Origin: Arhodomonas aquaeolei DSM 8974
GTDB lineage: Bacteria > Pseudomonadota > Gammaproteobacteria > Nitrococcales > Nitrococcaceae
Assembly: GCF_000374645.1 (NCBI RefSeq)
Contig: NZ_KB894812.1
Span: 1-64,000, forward strand
DNA length: 64,000 nucleotides
Direction: 5' to 3'
Shown: positions 36,224 to 44,177 of the stretch, in pieces
Layout: each line of letters starts with the position of its first letter
Position numbering within the stretch: position 1 is the first letter of the stretch
Position numbers and translations under genes: made by a program
The notes under the pieces: generated by a model
Told to the model about the DNA's origin: nothing
Seen by the model: the letters and a program-made list of their open reading frames with translations, nothing else
Databases searched by the model: none

Positions 36224-37199
36224 CGCCCCGCTGCGCGCCCGACTCGCCACCGTCGTGCTCCTCGCCGGCCTCGCGCTGCTGCCGCCGGTGGCGGCGATGA
36301 TCGGCGATCCGTACCTGGTGACGCTGGCCAACCGCGCGGTGATCTACGGCCTCGCCGCGATGGCGCTCGACCTGATCATGGGCTACGGCCGCCTGGTGAG
36401 CTTCGGCCACGCCGCGTTCTTCGGCCTCGGGGCCTACACCGTCGGCATCCTCAGCACCCACGTGATGCAGGGCATCCCCCTGGCGTTCGGCTGGAACGGG
36501 AGCAACGAAGCGCTGATCGCCTGGCCCCTCGCCATGGCGGTCAGCGCCGCCTACGCCGCCTTCGTGGGCGTGATCTCGCTGCGCACCTCCGGGGTGTACT
36601 TCATCATGATCACCCTGGCGTTCGCGCAGATGGTCTATTACCTGTTCGTCTCCCTGCCCGCTTACGGCGGCCAGGACGGGCTGTCGCTGTGGCTGCGCAA
36701 CACCGCCGCCGGGGTCGCCCTCGACGACCGCACCGGCTTCTACTACCTCTGTCTGGGCGTGCTCGTGGCCGTGTGGGCGCTGCTCACCCGGATGGTGAAC
36801 TCGCGCTTCGGCCGCGTCCTGCAGGGCTGCCGGGAGAACGAGCGGCGCATGCGCGCGCTGGGTTTCCGGCCCATGCCCTACCGGCTCACCGCCTTCGTCA
36901 TCTCCGGTGCACTGACCGGCCTGGCGGGCGCACTGGTCGCCAACCACCAGGAATTCGTCAGCCCGGCGCTGATGACGTGGTCGCAGTCCGGGCAGTTCAT
37001 GGTCATCGTCCTGCTCGGCGGACTCGCCAGCCTCGTCGGCCCGATCTACGGCGCCGTGGCGCTGCTGGTGCTCGAGGAGACGCTGGTGTCGGTGACCCAG
37101 CACTGGCAGCTGGTGCTCGGGCCGGTGCTGGTGCTGGCGGTGCTGTTCTTCCGCGGCGGCCTCTACGGTGCCCTGTCCGGACGGGGGGGACGGCAATGA
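36216..37199 (+). CDS. livM: ABC transporter permease, LivM type (327 aa)
   Basis: Second permease of the importer. Signatures are NRAVIYGLAAMALDLIMGYGRLVSFGHAAFFGLGAY (about residues 37-72) and the cytoplasmic coupling loop RVLQGCRENERRMRALGF. Its stop overlaps the start of the first ATPase gene (ATGA at 37196-37199). Confidence 0.92.
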   Translation: MTSAPLRARLATVVLLAGLALLPPVAAMIGDPYLVTLANRAVIYGLAAMALDLIMGYGRLVSFGHAAFFGLGAYTVGILSTHVMQGIPLAFGWNGSNEALIAWPLAMAVSAAYAAFVGVISLRTSGVYFIMITLAFAQMVYYLFVSLPAYGGQDGLSLWLRNTAAGVALDDRTGFYYLCLGVLVAVWALLTRMVNSRFGRVLQGCRENERRMRALGFRPMPYRLTAFVISGALTGLAGALVANHQEFVSPALMTWSQSGQFMVIVLLGGLASLVGPIYGAVALLVLEETLVSVTQHWQLVLGPVLVLAVLFFRGGLYGALSGRGGRQ

Positions 37200-37963
37200 C
37201 TGAGGCACAGGCGGCGGCGGTCCCGACCTTCGAGGCGCGCGCGCTGTACAAGCGCTTCGGCGGCCTGCAGGCCACCGACGGCCTCTCGCTGGCGCTCGAG
37301 CGCGGGCGGGTGCACGCGCTGATCGGCCCCAACGGCGCCGGCAAGACCACCGCGCTGGCACAGCTCAGCGGCGAGCTGCGCCCGGACGAGGGCAGTATCC
37401 ACCTCGACGGCCGCGACGTCACCGCGCTGGACATGCCGGCACGGGCCCGTCTCGGCATTGCCCGCTCGTTCCAGATCACCGCCGTGTTCGAGTCGTTCAC
37501 GGTGCGGGAGAACGTCGCCCTCGCCGTGCAGTCCCGGGCCCGCCACCACTTCCACTTCTTCGGCAACGCCGCCCGGGACCGGCGGCTCACCGACACGGCG
37601 GACGCCGCGCTGGAGCAGGTGGGCCTCGCCGATGCCGGCGGACACCGCGTCGCCGCCCTCGCCCACGGCCAGAAGCGCCAGCTCGAGATCGCCATGGCGC
37701 TGGCCACCGAGCCGCAGGTCCTGCTGCTCGACGAGCCCATGGCCGGCATGGGCGCGGCGGAGAGCGAGGTCGTCGCCTCGCTGCTGGAGCGCCTGCGCGC
37801 GCGTTACGCGGTCCTGCTCATCGAGCACGACATGGACGTGGTCTTCCGCCTCGCCGACACCCTGAGCGTGCTGGTCGGCGGGCGGCTGATCGCCAGCGGC
37901 CCGCCCGGCGAGGTCCGCGACGACCCGGACGTGCAGGCCGCCTACCTGCAGGAGTCGTTCTGA
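37196..37963 (+). CDS. livG: ABC transporter ATPase, LivG type (255 aa)
   Basis: Walker A is GPNGAGKT (about residues 43-50). The signature region reads ALAHGQKRQLEIAMAL, with AHGQ in place of the consensus SGGQ, as is common in LivG. Walker B is VLLLDEPMAGMG. GIARSFQITAVFESFTVRENV is the usual LivG stretch after Walker A. It is translationally coupled to livM and livF. Confidence 0.92.
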   Translation: MTEAQAAAVPTFEARALYKRFGGLQATDGLSLALERGRVHALIGPNGAGKTTALAQLSGELRPDEGSIHLDGRDVTALDMPARARLGIARSFQITAVFESFTVRENVALAVQSRARHHFHFFGNAARDRRLTDTADAALEQVGLADAGGHRVAALAHGQKRQLEIAMALATEPQVLLLDEPMAGMGAAESEVVASLLERLRARYAVLLIEHDMDVVFRLADTLSVLVGGRLIASGPPGEVRDDPDVQAAYLQESF

Positions 37964-38652
37964 TGCTGGAGCTCGAGGGCGTCGAGAGCGCCTACGGCAG
38001 CAGCCGCGTCCTCTTCGGCGTGGACCTCACCGTCGGCGAGGGCGAGGTGGTGAGCCTGCTCGGGCGCAACGGCATGGGCAAGACCACCACCGTGCGTGCG
38101 ATCACCGGGCTGACGCCGCCGCGGGCGGGCACGATCCGCTTCCGGGGCCGGCGCATCGACGGCCGCCCGGCCTACCGCATCGCCCGCGCCGGCATCGGCC
38201 TGGTCCCGGAGGGCCGGCAGATCTTCCCGAACCTCAGCGTGGAGGAGAACCTCGTGGCCGCCGCCCGCGGCCGCGGCTGGGACCTGGCGGCGGTCTACGG
38301 GCTGTTCCCGCGGCTCGCCGAACGGCGGGACAACCCGGGCACCCGGCTGTCCGGCGGCGAGCAGCAGATGCTCGCCATCGGCCGCGCGCTGATGACCAAC
38401 CCGCGGCTGCTCATCCTCGACGAGGCCACCGAGGGCCTGGCCCCGGTGATACGCTCGGACATCTGGGCGTGCATCCGCCGGCTGCGCGAGCTGGGACAGT
38501 CGCTGCTGATCATCGACGCCGGCCTGGAGGCGCTGCTGGCGGTGTGCGACCGCCACTACATCATCGACCGCGGACGCATCGCCTGGCACGGCGACGGCGA
38601 GGCGTTCCGCGCCGAGGCCGGGGCGCTGCAGCGGCGCTACCTGAGCGTGTGA
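37963..38652 (+). CDS. livF: ABC transporter ATPase, LivF type (229 aa)
   Basis: Walker A GRNGMGKTT (about residues 35-43), LVPEGRQIFPNLSVEENL, signature LSGGEQQMLAIGRAL and Walker B LLILDEATEGLAPV. Its ATG shares one base with the livG stop (TGATG). It completes a five-component importer. Confidence 0.92.
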   Translation: MLELEGVESAYGSSRVLFGVDLTVGEGEVVSLLGRNGMGKTTTVRAITGLTPPRAGTIRFRGRRIDGRPAYRIARAGIGLVPEGRQIFPNLSVEENLVAAARGRGWDLAAVYGLFPRLAERRDNPGTRLSGGEQQMLAIGRALMTNPRLLILDEATEGLAPVIRSDIWACIRRLRELGQSLLIIDAGLEALLAVCDRHYIIDRGRIAWHGDGEAFRAEAGALQRRYLSV

Positions 38653-38690
38653 GAACCCCCTACCGCCGCGGAACGGGCATCGACGAGGCC

Positions 38691-39533
38691 ATGAGCGATC
38701 ACGAGTCACTGGAATACGAGTACAACCCGCGGGTGACGGTACCGGCGTTCGCCCGCTACTTCGAGCGCCTGCAGGCACTCTCCGAGGAGACCCGCAGGCG
38801 CCTGCCGGAGCGCATCGGGGACGTGGCCTACGGCGACGGGCCGCTGCAGACGATGGACTGCTTCCCCGCCGGGGCGGATGACGCGCCGGTGCATGCGTTC
38901 TTCCACGGCGGCTACTGGCGCAGCCAGGACAAGCGCGACTACGCCTTCGTCGCCCGGGACCTGGTGCCCCGCGGGGTCTCCGTGGTGGTGGTGAACTATG
39001 AGCTCTGCCCCGCGGTGAGCGTCGCCGGGATCAACGCGATGTGCGCGGACGCCGTCCGGTTCATCCACGACAACGCCGCCCGGCTGGGGCTCGGCAGCGG
39101 GCCCCTGACCGTATCCGGCCACTCCGCCGGCGGCCAGATCGTGGCCCGGCTGCTCGCCGGCCGCACCGCCGGGGAGACCCCTATCGCCGGCGCACTCGCG
39201 ATCTCCGGGGTCTTCGACCTGGCGCCGCTGATCGCCACCAGCATCAACGACGCCCTGGGCCTGGACGAGGCCGCCGCCCGCGCCTGCTCGCCGCTGTACG
39301 AGCTCCCGCCGCCGGCGGACGTGCCCCTGCGCCTGGCGGTGGGGGGCGCCGAGACCGCTGCCTTCCACGAGCAGAGCGAAGCCTACCGGCGCCACGCGGG
39401 CATCGACGCGCCGGTGACCACGCCGCCCGGGCGCAATCACTTCGACGTGCTGGAGGCGCTGTTCCTGGCCGACGGCGAGGCCTTCGGCGTCACCGCCGGA
39501 CTGGCCGGCGCGGGGGATCACTCTCCCTCGTAA
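38691..39533 (+). CDS. Arylformamidase-like alpha/beta hydrolase (280 aa)
   Basis: Alpha/beta-hydrolase of the esterase/kynurenine-formamidase group. HGGYWRSQDK (about residues 69-78) is the HGGYW oxyanion motif of arylformamidases, GHSAGG (about 142-147) holds the nucleophilic Ser and GRNHFDVLEAL the catalytic His. It lies 38 bp after livF and probably belongs to the importer operon. Possible substrates are N-formylkynurenine, N-formyl- or N-acylanthranilate, or another aryl amide/ester entering the aminobenzoate route. The last 16 bases overlap the convergent galE gene. Confidence 0.8.
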   Translation: MSDHESLEYEYNPRVTVPAFARYFERLQALSEETRRRLPERIGDVAYGDGPLQTMDCFPAGADDAPVHAFFHGGYWRSQDKRDYAFVARDLVPRGVSVVVVNYELCPAVSVAGINAMCADAVRFIHDNAARLGLGSGPLTVSGHSAGGQIVARLLAGRTAGETPIAGALAISGVFDLAPLIATSINDALGLDEAAARACSPLYELPPPADVPLRLAVGGAETAAFHEQSEAYRRHAGIDAPVTTPPGRNHFDVLEALFLADGEAFGVTAGLAGAGDHSPS

Positions 39534-40492
39534 CGGCTCTCCCACTGGTAGGCGTGGCGGACGATGGTCTCCAGGTCGTCGAAGGCGGGCGTCCAGCCAA
39601 GCTCACGGCGCAGCCGGGTGCTGTCCGCCACCAGCGCCGGCGGGTCGCCGGCGCGGCGCGGCGCCTCCTCCACCTCGAACGGGGCACCGTGGACACGCCG
39701 CACCGTGTCCACCACCTCGCGCACGCTCGAGCCGTGGCCGTAGCCGCAGTTGTACACCCGTGAGTCACCACCGGCGGCGAGATGGTCGAGGAGCTGGACG
39801 TGGGCGCGGGCGAGGTCGACCACGTGGATGTAGTCGCGCACGCAGGTACCGTCCGGCGTGGCGTAGTCGGTGCCGAACACGGACAGCGACGGCCGCCGCC
39901 CGAGGGCGGTCTGGCACGCCACCTTGATCAGGTGGGTCGCCGCCGGCGTGGCCTGGCCGATGTGCCCGTCCGGGTGCGCGCCGGCGACGTTGAAGTAGCG
40001 CAGGATGCCGTAGCGCAGCGAGGACGCCGCGGCGGCGTCCATGAGCATGCGCTCGCTCATCATCTTGGAGGCACCGTAGGGATTGATCGGCGCGAGTGGC
40101 GTGTCCTCGCTGACGAGCTCGGTCTCCGGGATGCCGTAGACCGCCGCCGTCGAGGAGAACACGAACTGCGGCACCCCGGCGGCGGTGACCTCGGTGAGCA
40201 GCCCCAGGGTGTTGCCGGTGTTGTTCGCGTAATAGCGCAGGGGATCGGCGATGGACTCCGGCACCACGATGTGCGCGGCGAAGTGCATCACCGCGTCGAA
40301 TCCCTCGCGCAGCACCGAGGCCAGGGTCTCGCGGTCGGCGAGATCGGCCACCACCAGGCTCGCCTCGCCCACCGCCCAGGCATGACCGGTGGAGAGGTTG
40401 TCGTAGACGACCACCTCGTGCCCCCCGGCCAGCAGCTCGTGGACGACGTGCGAGCCGATGTAGCCCGCCCCTCCGGTCACCAGAATGCGCAT
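39518..40492 (-). CDS. galE: UDP-glucose 4-epimerase (324 aa)
   Basis: Extended SDR: MRILVTGGAGYIGSHVVHEL at the N-terminus binds NAD, SSTAAVYG carries the catalytic Ser/Thr region, and YGASKMMSE (about residues 146-154) gives Tyr-x3-Lys. DYIHVVDLARAH is the conserved sugar-nucleotide segment. It interconverts UDP-glucose and UDP-galactose for surface polysaccharide. I start at ATG 40492 with AGGGAG upstream. It is convergent with the hydrolase gene and closes the catabolic block. Confidence 0.92.
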   Translation of the reverse strand: MRILVTGGAGYIGSHVVHELLAGGHEVVVYDNLSTGHAWAVGEASLVVADLADRETLASVLREGFDAVMHFAAHIVVPESIADPLRYYANNTGNTLGLLTEVTAAGVPQFVFSSTAAVYGIPETELVSEDTPLAPINPYGASKMMSERMLMDAAAASSLRYGILRYFNVAGAHPDGHIGQATPAATHLIKVACQTALGRRPSLSVFGTDYATPDGTCVRDYIHVVDLARAHVQLLDHLAAGGDSRVYNCGYGHGSSVREVVDTVRRVHGAPFEVEEAPRRAGDPPALVADSTRLRRELGWTPAFDDLETIVRHAYQWESRYEGE

Positions 40493-40834
40493 GCGCGGCT
40501 CCCTCTGCGTGGTGGATCGGGGCATGGCCCCGGACGATCAGACTACCCCCGAACCGGCCGCCGCGGCGAGCACCGGGCCGACGTTACCGGCCGGCCGGTG
40601 TCATGAACGGTCGCCGCACGTGCGCGACGTCTCCTCCACGGCGGCGCGGGCCGGGGCCGCGGTGACGATCGACGGCACGGCCGGGCGTCGTCAAGCGACC
40701 GGCTGTGTTATAGATTCCCGGGGGCCTGCCCGTACGCCGGAGCGCGGGTCCGCCGCATCGCCGGGCACGGCATGTCACGCAACGCCCGTTCCGGGGCGCG
40801 GAAACGGGCGAACCGTCACACCGGGAGATTTTCC
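40493..40834. other. Divergent intergenic region between galE and cysZ
   Basis: The 342-bp region should carry promoters for both flanking genes. The only AT-leaning spot is TGTTATAGATTC near 40705-40716, which could be a -10 region for cysZ; I see no convincing -35. Short GC-rich palindromes occur but nothing that reads as a known riboswitch or small RNA. Confidence 0.4.
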
Positions 40835-41635
40835 ATGATCCGTGATTTCCTCCGCGGCGTCAGCTACGTCCCCCGCGGCTTCGCCCTGCTCGGTGAGCCC
40901 GGCCTGCGGCGTTTCGTGGCCCTGCCCGTGATCATCAACGCGCTGATCTTCCTCGGCCTGTTCTGGCTCGGCGCGGAGTACTACGGGATGCTGCTGAACT
41001 ACCTCCTGCCGGATACCGCTGCGCTCGGTGACGGCTGGATCGGCGACGTGCTGACGGTGTTCGTGGTGCTCCTGCGCTGGCTGCTGTGGCCGCTGTTCAT
41101 CCTCGCCGCCGCGGTGGTGATGTTCTACACCTTCACTGCCGTGGCCAACCTCGTGGGCTCGCCGTTCAACGGCATGCTCGCCGCCCGGGTGGAGGCCCGG
41201 GCAACCGGGCGCATGCCCCCGGAGGTGAGCAGCGGCGGGCTGGTGGTGGAGACGGTCGGCGCCCTGGGCGACGAGCTGCGCAAGATCGCCCACTTCGCCC
41301 TGCTCGCCGTCCCCCTGCTGGTGCTGTTCTTCATCCCGGTGGTGAATATCCTCGCGCCACCGGCCTGGGCGGTCTTCGGCGCGTGGATGATGGCGCTGGA
41401 GTACTGCGACTACCCGCTGGGGAACCACGGCCTGGCGTTCGCCGATCAGCGCGCGCTGCTGCGCCGACGGCGGTGGCTACACCTCGGCCTCGGCGGTGCA
41501 CTGCTGGCGATGACCCTGATCCCGGTGCTGAACCTGCTGGCGATGCCCACCGGCGTGATCGCCGCGACGCTGCTGCGCAGCGAGCTCGGCGAGTACGGCG
41601 ACGCCCCCGCGGCTCAGCCGCCGGCGGCGAGGTAG
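40835..41635 (+). CDS. cysZ: CysZ-like sulfate transporter family protein (266 aa)
   Basis: EI24/CysZ family membrane protein. It begins FLRGVSYVPRGFALLGEPGLRRFVALPVIIN, and LVGSPFNGMLAARVE (about residues 105-119) and the paired helices around LLWPLFILAAAVVMFYTF match CysZ. E. coli CysZ imports sulfate for cysteine synthesis. GGGAG lies 8 bases before ATG 40835. The 3' end overlaps the convergent aminotransferase gene by 22 bp. Confidence 0.85.
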   Translation: MIRDFLRGVSYVPRGFALLGEPGLRRFVALPVIINALIFLGLFWLGAEYYGMLLNYLLPDTAALGDGWIGDVLTVFVVLLRWLLWPLFILAAAVVMFYTFTAVANLVGSPFNGMLAARVEARATGRMPPEVSSGGLVVETVGALGDELRKIAHFALLAVPLLVLFFIPVVNILAPPAWAVFGAWMMALEYCDYPLGNHGLAFADQRALLRRRRWLHLGLGGALLAMTLIPVLNLLAMPTGVIAATLLRSELGEYGDAPAAQPPAAR

Positions 41636-42798
41636 CGCCGGATGCGCTCGACACCCTCGGCGAGGCGCTCCAGCCCGGTGGTGTAGGCAAAGCGCATGTG
41701 CCGCCCCGGGTGCGCGGACTCGAAGTCCAGCCCCGGGGTCGCGGCGACGCCGGCCTCCTCCAGCAGGGCCTGGGCCAGGGCCTCGCTGTCCGGGGCGACC
41801 GCGCTCACGTCCGCATAGAGGTAGAACGCCCCCGCCGGTTCCCCGGGGATCGCCAGCCCGAGCTCGCGCAGCGCCGGCAGCAGGAAGTCCCGCCGCTCCC
41901 GGAAGGCCTCGCGCCGGGCCTCGAAGATCTCCCGCGCCGCGGGGCTGAAGCAGGCCAGCGCGGCGTACTGCGCCGGCGTGGAGGCGTTGATGTAGAGGTT
42001 CTGGATGAGCTTCTCGGTGGCGGCCTCCAGCCCCTCCGGCACCACCAGCCAGCCGAGCCGCCAGCCGGTCATCCCGAAGTACTTCGAGAAGCTGTTGATC
42101 ACCAGGGCCCGCGGCGCGTGCACCACCGCGCTGGCCGCCGCCGGGGTGTAGTGCAGGCCGTGGTAGATCTCGTCGACCATCAGCGCGATGCCGCGCGCGT
42201 CGGCGAGCGCCGCCAGGGCCTCCAGGGCGGGACCGTCGGCCATGGTGCCGGTGGGGTTGGACGGCGAGCCGATGAGGATGCCGGCGGTATCCGCGTCGAC
42301 GTGATCGGCGGCGAGCGCGGCGGTGAGCTGGTAGTCCGTCGCCGCGGTCACCGGTACCGGCCTGGGTAGCGCATTGACCACTGCCGCGAAGTTGCGATTG
42401 CACGGATAGCCGGGCTCAGGCAGCAGCACCGTACGGCCGGGGTCGGCGATCAGCGCCATGGCCAGCGTCAGAGCCCCGCTCGCCCCGGGGGTGATGAAGA
42501 TCCGCTCCGGGGCGACATCGGCGCCGTACTCCTCGGCGTAGTGCCGGGCAATGGCCTCGCGCAGCGGCGTGAGCCCCGCCGCCGGCAGGTAGCCGGTGTG
42601 CCCCTCGGCCAGCGCGCGCCGCCCGGCCTCGACCACCGGCTCGGCGGTGGTGAAGTCCGGCTCGCCAATCTCCATGTGGACGATGTCGTGACCCGCCGCC
42701 TCCAGCGCCCGGGCGCGGCGCAGCAGCTCCATGACATGAAACGGACGGACCTCGTCGATCCGCCCCGCGGGCGTGAAGGGCAGCGGCGTGTCGGTCAC
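41614..42798 (-). CDS. PLP-dependent class I/II aminotransferase (394 aa)
   Basis: Fold-type I aminotransferase. GEPDF near residue 45, TPGASGALTLAM, SPSNPTGTM (about 172-180), and the PLP lysine in NSFSKYFGMTGWRLGW (about 240-255) are all present, with the final Arg in HMRFAYTTG. Related proteins are annotated as aspartate/alanine-type aminotransferases; the substrate cannot be settled. I choose the GTG at 42798 (GGAGG four bases upstream, protein starts TDTPLPFTPAGRIDEVRPFHVM) over a 32-residue extension. Confidence 0.87.
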   Translation of the reverse strand: MTDTPLPFTPAGRIDEVRPFHVMELLRRARALEAAGHDIVHMEIGEPDFTTAEPVVEAGRRALAEGHTGYLPAAGLTPLREAIARHYAEEYGADVAPERIFITPGASGALTLAMALIADPGRTVLLPEPGYPCNRNFAAVVNALPRPVPVTAATDYQLTAALAADHVDADTAGILIGSPSNPTGTMADGPALEALAALADARGIALMVDEIYHGLHYTPAAASAVVHAPRALVINSFSKYFGMTGWRLGWLVVPEGLEAATEKLIQNLYINASTPAQYAALACFSPAAREIFEARREAFRERRDFLLPALRELGLAIPGEPAGAFYLYADVSAVAPDSEALAQALLEEAGVAATPGLDFESAHPGRHMRFAYTTGLERLAEGVERIRRYLAAGG

Positions 42799-42968
42799 GG
42801 TACCTCCGGTGGGCGCGGGCTGGTCACCAGAGCGTACTAAGGCTCCTGGACGGTTTGCCAGCGCCCGGCCATCCCCCGCGGGCTGCGTGCACACGATCCG
42901 GCACGGCCCAGGTCAGGTAGAATCCGGGGACGACAGGGACACGGGCCACCGGGACGACGACCGCAGCG

Positions 42969-43883
42969 ATGAGCACAGACGCCGACACCGGGCACTACGT
43001 CGGACGCTTCGCACCGAGCCCCACCGGGCCGCTGCATTTCGGCTCGCTGGTGGCCGCCGTGGCCAGCTACCTGGACGCCCGCCGCCACGACGGGCGCTGG
43101 GCGCTGCGCATCGACGACGTCGATCGGGCGCGCGCCGTCAACGGCACCGACACGGCAATCCGCCGCACCCTTGAGCGTCACGCCCTGCACTGGGATGGCC
43201 CGGTGGTCTACCAGAGCGCCCGCGACGACGCCTACGCCGACGCCCTGGACCGGCTGGTGGACACGGGCCTCGCCTTCCCCTGCGGCTGCACCCGGCGCGA
43301 GCTGCGGGCGGTGGCAACCCATGGCCCGGCGGGGATGATCTACCCCGGCACCTGCCGCGACGGCCTGCCCCCCGGCAAGAGTGCCCGGTCCTGGCGGCTG
43401 CGTGCCCCGGCCGCGCCGGTGCGCTTCGACGACCGCCGTCTCGGCCCGCAGCACGTGGACGTCGCCACGGAGATCGGGGACTTCGTCATCCGCCGCGGCG
43501 ACGGCCTGTTCGCCTATCACCTGGCGATGGTCGTCGACGACGCCGCCCTCGGCGCCACGGACATCGTCCGCGGCGCCGACCTCCTGATCGCCACCGCGCC
43601 GCAGATGGCCCTGCGTGACGCCCTGGGGCTGCCGCGGCCGCGTCACCTGCACCTGCCCCTGGCGCTCAGCCCCGCGGGCGGGAAGCTCAGCAAGCACACC
43701 CACGCCCGAGCCGTGGACGACGCCACCCCGTCGGCGAATATCGCCGCGGTACTGGCCTTCCTCGGCCTGGCGCCGCCCGCCGACCTCGAGGGCGCACCGC
43801 CGGCGGCGCTGCTGGCCTGGGCCACCGGGCACTGGCGCATCGACACCCTCCCCGCCACCGACATCCCCGTGGAGGGACGCTGA
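42969..43883 (+). CDS. gluQ: Glutamyl-Q tRNA(Asp) synthetase (304 aa)
   Basis: Truncated glutamyl-tRNA synthetase paralogue that attaches glutamate to queuosine in tRNA(Asp). GRFAPSPTGPLHFGSL (about residues 11-26) is the HIGH-type motif and GGKLSKHTHA (about 239-248) replaces KMSKS. Zinc-site cysteines lie in PCGCTRREL and YPGTC. It lacks the anticodon-binding domain, as expected for the 300-residue length. It is usually near dksA; no dksA is in this window. Confidence 0.93.
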   Translation: MSTDADTGHYVGRFAPSPTGPLHFGSLVAAVASYLDARRHDGRWALRIDDVDRARAVNGTDTAIRRTLERHALHWDGPVVYQSARDDAYADALDRLVDTGLAFPCGCTRRELRAVATHGPAGMIYPGTCRDGLPPGKSARSWRLRAPAAPVRFDDRRLGPQHVDVATEIGDFVIRRGDGLFAYHLAMVVDDAALGATDIVRGADLLIATAPQMALRDALGLPRPRHLHLPLALSPAGGKLSKHTHARAVDDATPSANIAAVLAFLGLAPPADLEGAPPAALLAWATGHWRIDTLPATDIPVEGR

Positions 43884-43910
43884 CGGCATCGCCCGGCCAT
43901 CGCCGGTTGT

Positions 43911-43925
43911 GCTACTTTAGGTAAC
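43911..43925 (+). promoter_or_regulatory. CbrB-like half-site pair upstream of the sensor operon
   Basis: GCTAC-TTTAG-GTAAC differs by one base from the GTTAC-N5-GTAAC palindrome found upstream of acs and the symporter genes. It lies 55 bp before the small protein gene. No matching sigma-54 promoter follows, so it could be a negative autoregulatory site or chance. Confidence 0.35.
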
Positions 43926-43979
43926 AAACAGCGGGGGCAACACCCCGATAGCCGCACGGATGCAGCGGGAGGAGAACCG

Positions 43980-44177
43980 ATGGCCACGCACATCGACTAT
44001 GGGCCCCATGCGCCCAGCCTGATCACGTTCGCGTTTACCCTGCTGGCCTTCGCCTCGCCGGCCAGCGACTGGTGGTCGGCGCTCGCACCACCGTGGTACG
44101 CGCCCTTCGCGCTCTGGGCGCTGGTGATCGTCGCCATCCGGCTCGGCGCCCGCCGCACGGCCCGCCATGAGGTTTGA
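43980..44177 (+). CDS. Small membrane protein upstream of the CbrA-like kinase, CbrX-like (65 aa)
   Basis: Two hydrophobic segments (SLITFAFTLLAFA, about residues 13-25, and YAPFALWALVIVAIRLG, about 40-56) joined by a Trp-rich turn. GGAGGAG lies 5 bases upstream of the ATG, the best ribosome site of the operon. The last 11 bases overlap the start of the kinase gene, so kinase translation is coupled to it. Pseudomonas has a similarly placed small ORF, cbrX, upstream of and coupled to cbrA; the resemblance is in position and type, and sequence homology should be tested. Confidence 0.75.
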   Translation: MATHIDYGPHAPSLITFAFTLLAFASPASDWWSALAPPWYAPFALWALVIVAIRLGARRTARHEV

